From contig JAFGLD010000205.1 of the NCBI GenBank assembly GCA_016928235.1, positions 1 to 64,000 on the forward strand: a stretch of DNA of 64,000 nucleotides, in the 5' to 3' direction. Shown piece by piece: positions 9,079 through 17,053 of this stretch; within the stretch, counting starts at the first letter, position 1; every line of letters begins with the position of its first letter. This DNA comes from Anaerolineae bacterium. Lineage in GTDB: Bacteria > Chloroflexota > Anaerolineae > Aggregatilineales > UBA3940. The notes below the pieces were generated by a model. That model searched no databases, had not been told where the DNA came from, and was given only the letters and a program-made list of their open reading frames with translations. The translations under genes were made by a program, and so were the position numbers.

Positions 9079-9903
9079 ATGACACAGGAATTTGTAATCG
9101 AAACACATGAACTGACCAGAGTGTATGGGGATGGTGTGCCCATTCACGCATTGAACAGTGTCAACTTACAGGTGAGACGCGGCGAACTGGTGGCCATCAT
9201 GGGACCCAGCGGCAGTGGTAAGAGCACACTGCTCAATATGATCGGCGCACTCGATAAGCCGACCAGCGGGCGGGTTTATGTCAATGGGCGCGACCTGGCT
9301 ACGGTGAAAAACAAGGACACCTTTCGCGGCAAGGAGATCGGGTTTATTTTCCAGCTCCATAATCTAATCCCCACACTGACGGCCCGTGAGAACATCGAAA
9401 TCCCCATGGTTGGGCATACCGGACCCGGTAAGCGCCGCAAGCGCGCTGAGGAGTTGCTCAGCATCGTTGGGCTGGGCGACCGGATGGGGCACCTGCCAAG
9501 CCAGCTCTCCGGTGGGCAACGGCAGCGAGTGGCAGTTGCGCGCGCATTGGCCAATCATCCCCCATTGGTCCTGGCCGACGAGCCTACCGGCAGCCTCGAT
9601 TCGAAATCCGGGCAAGATCTGATGGATCTGATTCGTGATCTAAACGAGAGCCAGGGCACTACCTTCCTGATCGTGACACATGCCGAATCGGTGGCTCGTC
9701 AGACCGGCCGAATTATTGTGATGTCAGATGGGCAAATCATCCACGAGGATATCGTAGGAACACCATTGCAAGAAGATCTAAAAGTTTGGAAACACTCTGA
9801 GCTGGGCCAGATGATCCTCGAAGGAGGCTTACCACAAATCAGCGGCTTCGACCCATCACCGGATGAGTTGCGATCCCTGCAGCGGTTGCTGGGTCAGGGG
9901 TAA
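9079..9903 (+). CDS. ABC transporter ATP-binding protein, LolD/MacB type
   Basis: A 274-residue ATPase. Walker A is GPSGSGKST (42-50), the Q-loop is in GFIFQLHNLIPTLTAREN, the signature is LSGGQRQRVAVARAL, Walker B is PLVLADEPTGSLD and the switch His is in LIVTHAES. About 40 extra C-terminal residues follow the core. The ATG at 9079 is preceded by GGTAGAG and starts the usual N-terminal strand; a longer frame to 8989 has no ribosome-binding site. It lies 116 bp after the duplicated FtsX permease and almost certainly energises it. Confidence 0.9.
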   Translation: MTQEFVIETHELTRVYGDGVPIHALNSVNLQVRRGELVAIMGPSGSGKSTLLNMIGALDKPTSGRVYVNGRDLATVKNKDTFRGKEIGFIFQLHNLIPTLTARENIEIPMVGHTGPGKRRKRAEELLSIVGLGDRMGHLPSQLSGGQRQRVAVARALANHPPLVLADEPTGSLDSKSGQDLMDLIRDLNESQGTTFLIVTHAESVARQTGRIIVMSDGQIIHEDIVGTPLQEDLKVWKHSELGQMILEGGLPQISGFDPSPDELRSLQRLLGQG

Positions 9904-9972
9904 GCGGTTATTCCTAAGCAGCCGTTTGCCATACGCAAACAGTTTTTACATGTTCCGTTTTATGGCTTACCG

Positions 9973-9999
9973 GCAACTTTGCCTATGGTGCAAAGTTGC
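9973..9999 (+). terminator. Stem-loop downstream of the ABC pair
   Basis: A perfect 10-bp inverted repeat, GCAACTTTGC / GCAAAGTTGC, with a 7-base loop, 70 bp after the ATPase stop. It lacks a T-run, so it may be a transcript-end or stability hairpin rather than a strong intrinsic terminator. Confidence 0.5.
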
Positions 10000-10376
10000 T
10001 GGTGTTATCGCATCAGGTTCTGGTCTCGTAGGATGGCCGGGTTCTGTTGCCATTTCCTCGTAGTAGCTGGAGCATCTTTTTCCCGTATAAACCTCAGCAG
10101 AACCAGATGTGCTCTCCCACGCGCATAACTCGGAGCCATCCTGGTTCGCTGTTCCTTGGCTGTTGAGGGCTTTCACCTTTGATACCTTGCCGGTTTTAAT
10201 CGGCGATTCCCACCCAACTTACACAAACCACCCCAACCGACATCAGCCTCACGCTTCAACAAGCCCAATCATGCCATTTCCGGGTCGTACCGATACCTCG
10301 CAAAACCTATACATAAACATTTTAGTGAATTGCCACCTTTAAGATATGGCGTTTTAGTAAAAATATCAGTAAAATA

Positions 10377-10405
10377 TTGACAAGCTCTCAGTTCTCTTTT
10401 ATCAT
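10377..10405 (+). promoter_or_regulatory. Sigma70-like promoter, carbohydrate cluster
   Basis: A consensus -35 TTGACA (10377-10382), a 17-base spacer and a -10 TATCAT (10400-10405; five of six match TATAAT). It sits about 230 bp upstream of the GH130 gene, giving a long 5' leader. It is the best promoter candidate for the run of sugar genes from 10635. Confidence 0.55.
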
Positions 10406-10634
10406 GAGGTTGTATAGGGCTTGTCTAGTCCAGGCTTCTTAATAGAAAATATTTGGCTCTAACCTGATTTATCAGCCCATGCTCGGTCAATTGGTCATAA
10501 CAATTCCTGGATTCTGGAATAGAGGCATGTCCATCTTGGATGCGCGACGTGCTAGTGCGCACTTCATGTTTGTCATGTTTGCCACACCAGAGACTTATCA
10601 ATCTCCCTCCTACTTATAAACAAGGTCAAGCACC

Positions 10635-11642
10635 ATGACGCAAACTGCTTTACAGTCTTCAATTGTTGGTTCTGCATTACCGAATATTCCGTGGGAAGAT
10701 CGAATCTCAGGCAGCAAAGACATCGTCTGGCGATACAGCCAAAACCCGATTATTCCTCATGACCTGATTCCTAGCTCCAATAGTATTTTCAACAGCGCCG
10801 TTGCGCCGTTTGGCGATGGCTTTGCTGGTGTCTTTCGTTGTGATGACAAACGGCGGAATATGCAGCTTCACAGCGGCAAGAGCGCTGATGGTATTCATTG
10901 GACTCTCAAAGATGAGCGTATCGAGTGGCTTCCGGCTACACCTCAAATCGAAGAGATCAACGATTTCCTGTACGGCTACGATCCGCGCGTGCACTGGATC
11001 GAAGATCGATATTATGTGACCTGGTGTAATGGATATCACGGTCCCACGATTGGGGTAGGGTATACCTACGATTTTGAGACGTTTTACCAGATGGAGAATG
11101 CCTATCTTCCTTTTAATCGGAATGGTGTTCTCTTCCCTCGCAAGATCAACGGCAAGTATGCCATGCTAAACCGGCCTAGCGACAATGGCCACACGCCGTT
11201 TGGAGATATCTACTACAGTGAGAGCCCGGATTTGACGTATTGGGGCCGGCATCGCTTTGTTATGGGCACCACCTCGGGCTGGCAGAGCACCAAGATCGGC
11301 GCAGGCCCTATTCCTATCGAGACACGGGAAGGGTGGCTACTTTTTTACCATGGTGTGCTCACCTCTTGCAATGGATTTGTCTATGGATTTGGCGCCGCTC
11401 TGCTCGATCTGGAGCAACCCTGGAAAGTAATCTCCCGGGGAGAACCATACCTGCTGGCGCCTCAGGCTCCCTACGAGCGAACCGGAGATGTTCCTAATGT
11501 TGCTTTTCCCTGCGCAGCGCTGGCTGACGCAGCGACGGGCCGCCTAGCGATATACTACGGCGGTGCCGATACTGTGGTCTGTCTGGCGTTTGCTTATGTG
11601 GACGAGGTGCTCAACTTCGTCAAAGAAAACTCGATGGTTTGA
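10635..11642 (+). CDS. GH130 beta-mannoside phosphorylase
   Basis: A 335-residue glycoside phosphorylase of family GH130 with a five-bladed beta-propeller. Visible family motifs are YDPRVHW (residues 115-121; its Asp116 is the expected general acid), [17 protein letters not shown] (167-183), [17 protein letters not shown] (233-240) and GDVPNVAFP, ending with the propeller-closing [11 protein letters not shown]. Known members split beta-1,4-mannosyl-glucose or beta-mannooligosaccharides with phosphate to release mannose 1-phosphate. There is no signal peptide, so it acts in the cytoplasm. It opens a sugar-uptake operon, and a cellobiose/mannobiose 2-epimerase homologue lies further down. That pairing is known from the mannobiose-to-mannosylglucose route. 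Substrate choice between the two subfamilies is not settled. Confidence 0.85.
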   Translation: MTQTALQSSIVGSALPNIPWEDRISGSKDIVWRYSQNPIIPHDLIPSSNSIFNSAVAPFGDGFAGVFRCDDKRRNMQLHSGKSADGIHWTLKDERIEWLPATPQIEEINDFLYGYDPRVHWIEDRYYVTWCNGYHGPTIGVGYTYDFETFYQMENAYLPFNRNGVLFPRKINGKYAMLNRPSDNGHTPFGDIYYSESPDLTYWGRHRFVMGTTSGWQSTKIGAGPIPIETREGWLLFYHGVLTSCNGFVYGFGAALLDLEQPWKVISRGEPYLLAPQAPYERTGDVPNVAFPCAALADAATGRLAIYYGGADTVVCLAFAYVDEVLNFVKENSMV

Positions 11643-11756
11643 GCATTAGTGAAAGGAGAGAGCATCGACCAAGCCTGAATTCTTACTTGATTCGATGGAT
11701 GTTTTAGAGATATGTGCAATATTCTCCACACGCGACCAAGAAGGAGGTACGTTTCA

Positions 11757-13115
11757 ATGGAGAAGAGATTCTATCTTCTGTTAGTATTTGTGCTGGTTCT
11801 TTCACTGGTGGGGTGCCAACAGGCAGCCGCTACGCTTACCGCAGCGCCTGCGACCGAAGTTGCGGCTGAAGAAGAAGTGGCAACTGAAGCTGTTGAGGAA
11901 GAGGCTACCGAGGTAGCTACTGCTGAGGCCGAGGCGGTTACCCTGACAGTTTGGGTGACTGGCGAAGAAGCTGATGGTGGCCAGGTTCAGGCCGCTGCTG
12001 ATGCTTACACTGCCCAGAATCCCAATGTCATTATCAAGACAGAGGTTGTTCCGTGGTCTGATGCCCATACCAAGATCCTGGCAGCCGCGGCTGCCGGATC
12101 TGGCCCTGATGTCATCACGGGCGGTATGTCTTGGGGGCTCGAGCTGGGTCAGAACGGCGGTATGATCGACCTGAATGCCCAGTATCCGGATATCGCTAAG
12201 GACATCCAGAGCAAGACCATGCCCAATATCTGGGAAGCCATCGTTCCGGCTACCGGTGAGGTCTATGGTGTCCAGCAGAGTGTAACCGTCAATATGATAT
12301 ACTATCGCACCGATATCCTCGAAGAGGTTACTGGCTCGACAGATACACCCAAGACCTGGGAAGAATTCACCGCCCTGCTCGACGAGCTCCAGGCAGCCGG
12401 CTATGATGCTCCGATGCTGTGGCGTTGGGGTAACACCGATTGGCTCGGTTTCCAGAGCATCCTGTATCAAGCTGGTGGTACGTTCTACTCGCCGGACTGC
12501 TCTTCGGTGACTGTCAACAGCCCCGAAGGGGCCCAGGCCCTTGATTTCATGCTGAGCCTCTACAGCAAGTACAATACCCCCACCGATGCATGGCCGGATC
12601 AGGTAGCGTTTGTCAACGGCGATGCTCCAGTCATGATCGACGGCAACTGGATCGTTCCAGACTTCGATCTGACCCGGCCCGAAATTGCCGGCAAGTGGAT
12701 ACCTGCTGTTATGCCTGCCGGCCCCAGTGGCAAGTCCGTCACTTTCCTCGGCGGCAATATCATCGGCATTATGTCTTATGCGCCTCAGGCGTCCCAGGAT
12801 GCCGCTGCGGACTTCATTCACTTTCTGTATACCGAGGAAGCTGTGAAGGTACAGGCCGAGTATCGCGCGTCCCAGAAGGGTATCTTCATCCCGCCTTATG
12901 ATGAGTTCGTTGATATCATCCCAATTGGTGATGATCTGAAGGCTGCCATCATCGAAACTTTGAGTACCGCTTATGGCCCCCCGACCTGCCCGGGCTTCGA
13001 AGCCGGCAACCCCGATGTCACCAAGGCAATCCAGGAAGCTATCTTCGGCGAAGCCGATGCAGCAACCGCTCTCGAGAATGCACAGGCTGCTCTGGAAAAG
13101 ACTTTGACCCAGTAG
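11757..13115 (+). CDS. Sugar ABC transporter substrate-binding lipoprotein
   Basis: A 452-residue family-1 extracellular solute-binding protein. The signal peptide ends in the lipobox LSLVGC, so the mature protein is a lipoprotein. A low-complexity Glu/Ala/Thr linker follows (to about residue 60) and then the binding fold starting TLTVWVTG. Typical features include GPDVITGG, a YGVQQSVTVNMIYYRTD hinge segment, TPKTWEEF and a C-terminal QAALEKTLTQ helix. The ATG at 11757 is set by AGGAGG just upstream; the frame is open earlier but the signal peptide starts here. It delivers sugar or oligosaccharide to the two permeases downstream. A strong hairpin follows the gene, as often seen after binding-protein genes. 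Confidence 0.93.
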   Translation: MEKRFYLLLVFVLVLSLVGCQQAAATLTAAPATEVAAEEEVATEAVEEEATEVATAEAEAVTLTVWVTGEEADGGQVQAAADAYTAQNPNVIIKTEVVPWSDAHTKILAAAAAGSGPDVITGGMSWGLELGQNGGMIDLNAQYPDIAKDIQSKTMPNIWEAIVPATGEVYGVQQSVTVNMIYYRTDILEEVTGSTDTPKTWEEFTALLDELQAAGYDAPMLWRWGNTDWLGFQSILYQAGGTFYSPDCSSVTVNSPEGAQALDFMLSLYSKYNTPTDAWPDQVAFVNGDAPVMIDGNWIVPDFDLTRPEIAGKWIPAVMPAGPSGKSVTFLGGNIIGIMSYAPQASQDAAADFIHFLYTEEAVKVQAEYRASQKGIFIPPYDEFVDIIPIGDDLKAAIIETLSTAYGPPTCPGFEAGNPDVTKAIQEAIFGEADAATALENAQAALEKTLTQ

Positions 13116-13141
13116 TAGTTGCTGTGCTGGAGATACACAAT

Positions 13142-13173
13142 TTGAGGTGGAGCGGATTTCCGCCCCACCTCAA
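13142..13173 (+). promoter_or_regulatory. Intercistronic hairpin after the binding-protein gene
   Basis: A 15-bp stem with a single mismatch and a 2-base spacer (arms 13142-13156 and 13159-13173) between the binding-protein and permease genes, with no T-run. Such hairpins protect the 3' end of the binding-protein message and allow its excess over the permeases. That role is inferred from other sugar operons. Confidence 0.65.
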
Positions 13174-13196
13174 GACTTACTCAAGAGGAGTGTCAG

Positions 13197-14147
13197 ATGA
13201 CAGCTATAGCCAGTGGTTTCGAAGCTGCCGATCCAGAACCCAGGCGCCAATCTAAATTCAGCAAATATCTTCCATTATATGGAATGATGCTGCCGTTCTT
13301 ATTGTTGTTTTTTGTTTTTACCGTCTGGCCCCTCGTTCGCTCATTCCAGTTAAGCCTGACGGATTATACGGGCATTGCTACCAAAGAAATCAATTTCATT
13401 GGGCTGGATAATTATTCGGCACTATTAAGCGATGAACGTTTTCAAACCTCACTCTGGAATATTGGACGTTACGTCTTTTTTACAGTCACCTTAAACACCA
13501 TTATTGGGGTGATTCTGGCTGTTATTTTACAGGCACAGGGCAAGTTCAATCAGATTGCTCGTACCCTGTTCTTTATGCCTTCGGTGACTGCAGGTCTGGC
13601 CACCGTGGTGGTCTGGCAGTATATTTTTCGTAGCGACAAATATGGTTTGATGAATACGCTGGTTACTTCTTTGGGGGGAGATATCATCCCCTTCTTAGGA
13701 CGGCCAACCTACTATATGCCGATCTTCGTATTCGTGAGCATTTGGGGTGGCTGCGGAATGACGATGATCTTCATCCTGGCCGGACTGAAATCGATCAATC
13801 GTGAATTATACGAGGCGGCTGCCATTGATGGTGCCAACTCATGGCGGCGCTTCTGGACAATTACACTACCCCTTCTTCGACCAACTCTATTGTACGTGGT
13901 TGTCACTGGCATTATCGGCGCATTCCAGCTCTTCGATATGGCTTACATTATAAGTGGCGGTGGTCTGGGCTCGATGGGGGGGCCGCTTGATGCGGGTCTG
14001 ACGCCCATGCTCTACTTGTACTATCTGGGGTTCACTCGCTTTAGCATAGGCAAGGCCTCGGCGCTGGCCTGGATGTTGTTCCTGATCATCATTATCTTCA
14101 GCCTTATCCTTATGCGTATCGGCCGCTTCACAGATGATACGCTATAA
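13197..14147 (+). CDS. Sugar ABC transporter permease, MalF/UgpA type
   Basis: A 316-residue inner-membrane permease with six predicted helices. The ATPase-contact EAA loop reads YEAAAIDGANSWRRFWTITLP, matching the EAA...G.........I.LP consensus. Sequences such as FFMPSVTAGLATVVVWQYIF are typical of MalF-like CUT1 permeases. AGAGGAG lies ahead of the ATG. It pairs with the permease at 14265 and the binding protein at 11757. No dedicated ATPase is encoded nearby, so a shared MsmX/UgpC-like ATPase from elsewhere is presumably used. Confidence 0.93.
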   Translation: MTAIASGFEAADPEPRRQSKFSKYLPLYGMMLPFLLLFFVFTVWPLVRSFQLSLTDYTGIATKEINFIGLDNYSALLSDERFQTSLWNIGRYVFFTVTLNTIIGVILAVILQAQGKFNQIARTLFFMPSVTAGLATVVVWQYIFRSDKYGLMNTLVTSLGGDIIPFLGRPTYYMPIFVFVSIWGGCGMTMIFILAGLKSINRELYEAAAIDGANSWRRFWTITLPLLRPTLLYVVVTGIIGAFQLFDMAYIISGGGLGSMGGPLDAGLTPMLYLYYLGFTRFSIGKASALAWMLFLIIIIFSLILMRIGRFTDDTL

Positions 14148-14264
14148 AGACGGGAAGGCTGTCCAATCAGGACTTCATTATGTAGGGCTCGATGCTGGCC
14201 GGTACATCAGCGGAAAGCGCATCGCTTTTTGGAAGAACTCTGGTGAAAAAGGAATAGGTAACCT

Positions 14265-15149
14265 ATGATCCGAGAAAAGCAAAATCCCTTCGTCTGGCTT
14301 GCTATCCGCCTGCCGATCCTCTTGTTGGCTTTGACCATGATAATTCCCTACTATTACATGACCATCAGCTCCTTCAAGACCGTGCAGGAATTAAAGAGAT
14401 ACCCACCGACATTTTGGCCGCAGGCCATAACGCTGAACAATTTTTACGACCCTACACCTACAGAATTGGAGCATACCAGGGGACTCTTCCAATACTTTGA
14501 CAAGACATCCTTACGCTTCGGCAGAATATTGTTAAACAGCCTCTTCATTGCCGTCGTCAACCCGCTCATGCAGCTGCTGCTTGCCTCTATGGTGGCGTAT
14601 GTCTTGGCGAAACGCAGAGTTCCCGGCGGAAACTTCATTTTCTTATTCATCTTAGCCTCGTGGATGATCCCCTGGCCGGTTACGCTGATTCCTAATTTTC
14701 TCACCATCAGCTCGCTAAAGTGGGTAAATACTTACGCCGGACTGATGGTGCCCGGCTGGGTCAGTGCCTTTGCTGTATTCTTCTTGCGCCAGTACATGCT
14801 CAGCATTCCCGACGAGCTAGTCGATGCTGCCCGCATTGATGGCGCAGGCGAGCTGCGTATTTGGTGGCAGGTGGTCATGCCACTGGCCACTCCGGCGTTG
14901 GCAGCTCTGGGTGTCTTTGCCGTCCTGGGTTCCTGGAACAACTTCGTGTGGCCGTTGATCGTTGCCCAGGATAATGCGCATTTCACTGTACCCGTAGCCA
15001 TGGCCCAGCTATCGACTGTTTTGACAGGAGCTACGGCAGGGGCAGTCATGCTGGGGGCCTTGCTGTCTTCTTTGTTGCCGATGGCATTCTTCTTCCGCTT
15101 CCAAAAGGAATTTGTGGAGAACATCGCCATGACCGGCGTCAAAGGGTAG
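14265..15149 (+). CDS. Sugar ABC transporter permease, MalG/UgpE type
   Basis: A 294-residue permease of the CUT1 MalG type with six predicted helices. N-terminal features are MIIPYYYMTISSFKTVQEL; the EAA loop reads LVDAARIDGAGELRIWWQVVMP; the C-terminus has the usual FFFRFQKEFVENIAMTGVKG ending. It is the partner of the preceding permease, with a 117-bp gap between them. Its gene is followed by a perfect hairpin, which marks the likely end of this transport operon. Confidence 0.93.
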   Translation: MIREKQNPFVWLAIRLPILLLALTMIIPYYYMTISSFKTVQELKRYPPTFWPQAITLNNFYDPTPTELEHTRGLFQYFDKTSLRFGRILLNSLFIAVVNPLMQLLLASMVAYVLAKRRVPGGNFIFLFILASWMIPWPVTLIPNFLTISSLKWVNTYAGLMVPGWVSAFAVFFLRQYMLSIPDELVDAARIDGAGELRIWWQVVMPLATPALAALGVFAVLGSWNNFVWPLIVAQDNAHFTVPVAMAQLSTVLTGATAGAVMLGALLSSLLPMAFFFRFQKEFVENIAMTGVKG

Positions 15150-15176
15150 TCAATTCTATTGCTATGCATAAAAGTG

Positions 15177-15208
15177 AAGGAGCGCCGAAACGCATTTCGG
15201 CGCTCCTT
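15177..15208 (+). terminator. Perfect hairpin ending the sugar-transport operon
   Basis: A perfect 14-bp stem (15177-15190 and 15195-15208) with a CGCA loop, GC-rich in its middle and closing in TTT, 27 bp after the MalG-type stop codon. The U-tract is short, so it is a probable intrinsic terminator, possibly leaky. Confidence 0.75.
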
Positions 15209-15388
15209 TAGTCTGAGGGTTTTGGGCTTATGGACTTACTCTCATGTCGCCGGAAAATTTCGATACATGTTCTCCCTCAAAACGCTTCCTGATTGTCTTG
15301 AGAGGAAACAGATCATGACCAGACCATGCACTCTTTTGAATGTATGCTCGTTATGAGAATATTGGGTATGACGGAGTGTTGGAAAACG

Positions 15389-17014
15389 ATGACTCTCATA
15401 TCTACACCTTTGAGGCGCTTGCCTGGTGTACTGCTGGCGCTGGTCTTTCTCGCTGGTTGTAGCTGGCTGCAACCATCTGCTGTGCCAACAGCTCGATTGG
15501 CGCCGCTGCCTATCGCCGGGGTGGTGGTAGAGCGCACGCCTGGCCCCACATCGACGCCGCAGCCGCAAGCAACCACTGTTCCCACAGCGATCCCTACACC
15601 TGACCCCAATACCTCTCTTCCTGCCCAGGATCTGTTTTTGGATCCTATCTGGTATCGAACGACTCTGCTTGATGTCACCGACAAATGGAACGGTGGGCTT
15701 GATGGGCAGTCGGGTATGGGGGCCTATCAACCCGACTTCAACGGTTGTTTCTACGTCGACCTGGCCCGCGATTGGCAGCAGAAGGGGGGATACTTCGACT
15801 CGAATGTCCCTCAAGGTCTGGGGGAAGATCGCGAAATACCGCAATACTATCTTAATTTGGGATACTCCAGCACCGTTATTGCTCAGAGCCGTGCAATCTA
15901 CATCAATGTGGAAGCTTATCGTACTGCTGGGCCGGAGGAGGGTGAGCGGTTCCTGGAAGCCGTGAATGCAGGTGTGCAGTGCCTGATCACGCGATTCTGG
16001 GATCCGGTATACGGCGGCTTTAACTGGGAAGTCCAGACTGACGGTCGTGTCAGAGATGTCGAGAAGCAGGGATATGGCAATGTCCATGCTTTGATGGTGT
16101 TGGCTCAGGCTTACTCGGTCACGCATAATCCCGAACACTTGCGAACTGCCCTGCACCAGCTCCGCGTTATCGAGGAGCAATATCTCGATCCGGATTATCC
16201 TGGTGGCATCCGCCCTGGCTTTAACCGTGATTTCAGCGTCATCATCGGCGTAAACAATATCGATATATGGACCCACTATTTTGAGGCCCTGCTGGCACTC
16301 TATGATGTGACTGAGGGGGCAGATCGTGAACATATTGCCAATCTAATCGAGACTGCCGCCGATTTCTTGATCCATCGATTGGTGCGCGAGCAAGCTGGCT
16401 ACCCCGACCGGTTGTATGTGGCTTACAACTACGATACTCAATGGAATCCTTCCCAGTTGCCCTATAGCCGTGATGCGCAGTGGTCAGGTGCCATGCACAG
16501 CACGCCGGGACACTGCGTCGAGCTGGCTTACCTGATCAGCCGGGCCGTCGAACGTGGCTTCGACCCAGCGTGGCTGGATACAGCCTACAAGCTCATGAAC
16601 TTCAGTACCGCCAATGCTTTTGACGCTACCACTGGCGGTATGCTCTACGAAACGTTGGACTACGAAGGCAAGCCCCTGGTCGATAATCCTGATAACGACA
16701 AGTACATCTGGTGGGCGCAATCCGAATCAGACCGAGCCTTCCTTCATTTTGCGGTTGTGCGCCAGGTGGATTATGTGAAGCAATTTAAGGCTATCGAAGC
16801 GCTCATTCATGGCCCACTCACCGATCCTGTCTATGGAGGTTGGTACGATTCGCTGGAAGTAGGCACGCTCAAACCACAAGGCTTCGACAAAGGGAATGTG
16901 TGGAAGGTGAATTATCACTACACCATGTTCTTTGTCGAAGCACTGCGTCTGGCTGAACAATATCCCGACCAGGTGAAGGCACTGGATCAGCAACTCTTAG
17001 TGGGTGGTGATTAA
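15389..17014 (+). CDS. Secreted lipoprotein with AGE-type (alpha/alpha)6 barrel
   Basis: A 541-residue protein. The signal peptide ends in the lipobox VFLAGC, followed by a Pro/Thr-rich linker (PGPTSTPQPQATTVPTAIPT) to about residue 90. The rest resembles the N-acylglucosamine/cellobiose 2-epimerase barrel, with repeated helix pairs, aromatic patches and motifs such as GYGNVHALMVLAQAY, DPVYGGW and VNYHYTMFFVEALRL. Compared with the cytoplasmic epimerase at 24505, the segment holding the central catalytic histidine (YGHDIEG) aligns here with VNNIDIW: the His is replaced by Asn289. It may therefore be a glycan-binding or altered-activity relative rather than a true epimerase. The ATG at 15389 starts the signal peptide; the frame is open earlier. 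Confidence 0.72.
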   Translation: MTLISTPLRRLPGVLLALVFLAGCSWLQPSAVPTARLAPLPIAGVVVERTPGPTSTPQPQATTVPTAIPTPDPNTSLPAQDLFLDPIWYRTTLLDVTDKWNGGLDGQSGMGAYQPDFNGCFYVDLARDWQQKGGYFDSNVPQGLGEDREIPQYYLNLGYSSTVIAQSRAIYINVEAYRTAGPEEGERFLEAVNAGVQCLITRFWDPVYGGFNWEVQTDGRVRDVEKQGYGNVHALMVLAQAYSVTHNPEHLRTALHQLRVIEEQYLDPDYPGGIRPGFNRDFSVIIGVNNIDIWTHYFEALLALYDVTEGADREHIANLIETAADFLIHRLVREQAGYPDRLYVAYNYDTQWNPSQLPYSRDAQWSGAMHSTPGHCVELAYLISRAVERGFDPAWLDTAYKLMNFSTANAFDATTGGMLYETLDYEGKPLVDNPDNDKYIWWAQSESDRAFLHFAVVRQVDYVKQFKAIEALIHGPLTDPVYGGWYDSLEVGTLKPQGFDKGNVWKVNYHYTMFFVEALRLAEQYPDQVKALDQQLLVGGD

Positions 17015-17053
17015 GCTTCAGTTTGTAGCTGTCAGCCATAATAGGAACGCTCT

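Larger units (their letters stand above)
9904..10634. other. 731-bp intergenic region before the carbohydrate cluster
   Basis: No supported gene. It holds the stem-loop at 9973-9999 and a sigma70-like promoter at 10377-10405, both listed separately. The stretch 10310-10400 is AT-rich. No palindromic LacI-type operator was recognised. Confidence 0.5.

Noticed and set aside
11802-12821. 339-codon open frame on the minus strand opposite the sugar-binding protein gene
   Set aside because: It is a shadow of the well-supported plus-strand gene, which has a lipobox, ribosome-binding site and family motifs.
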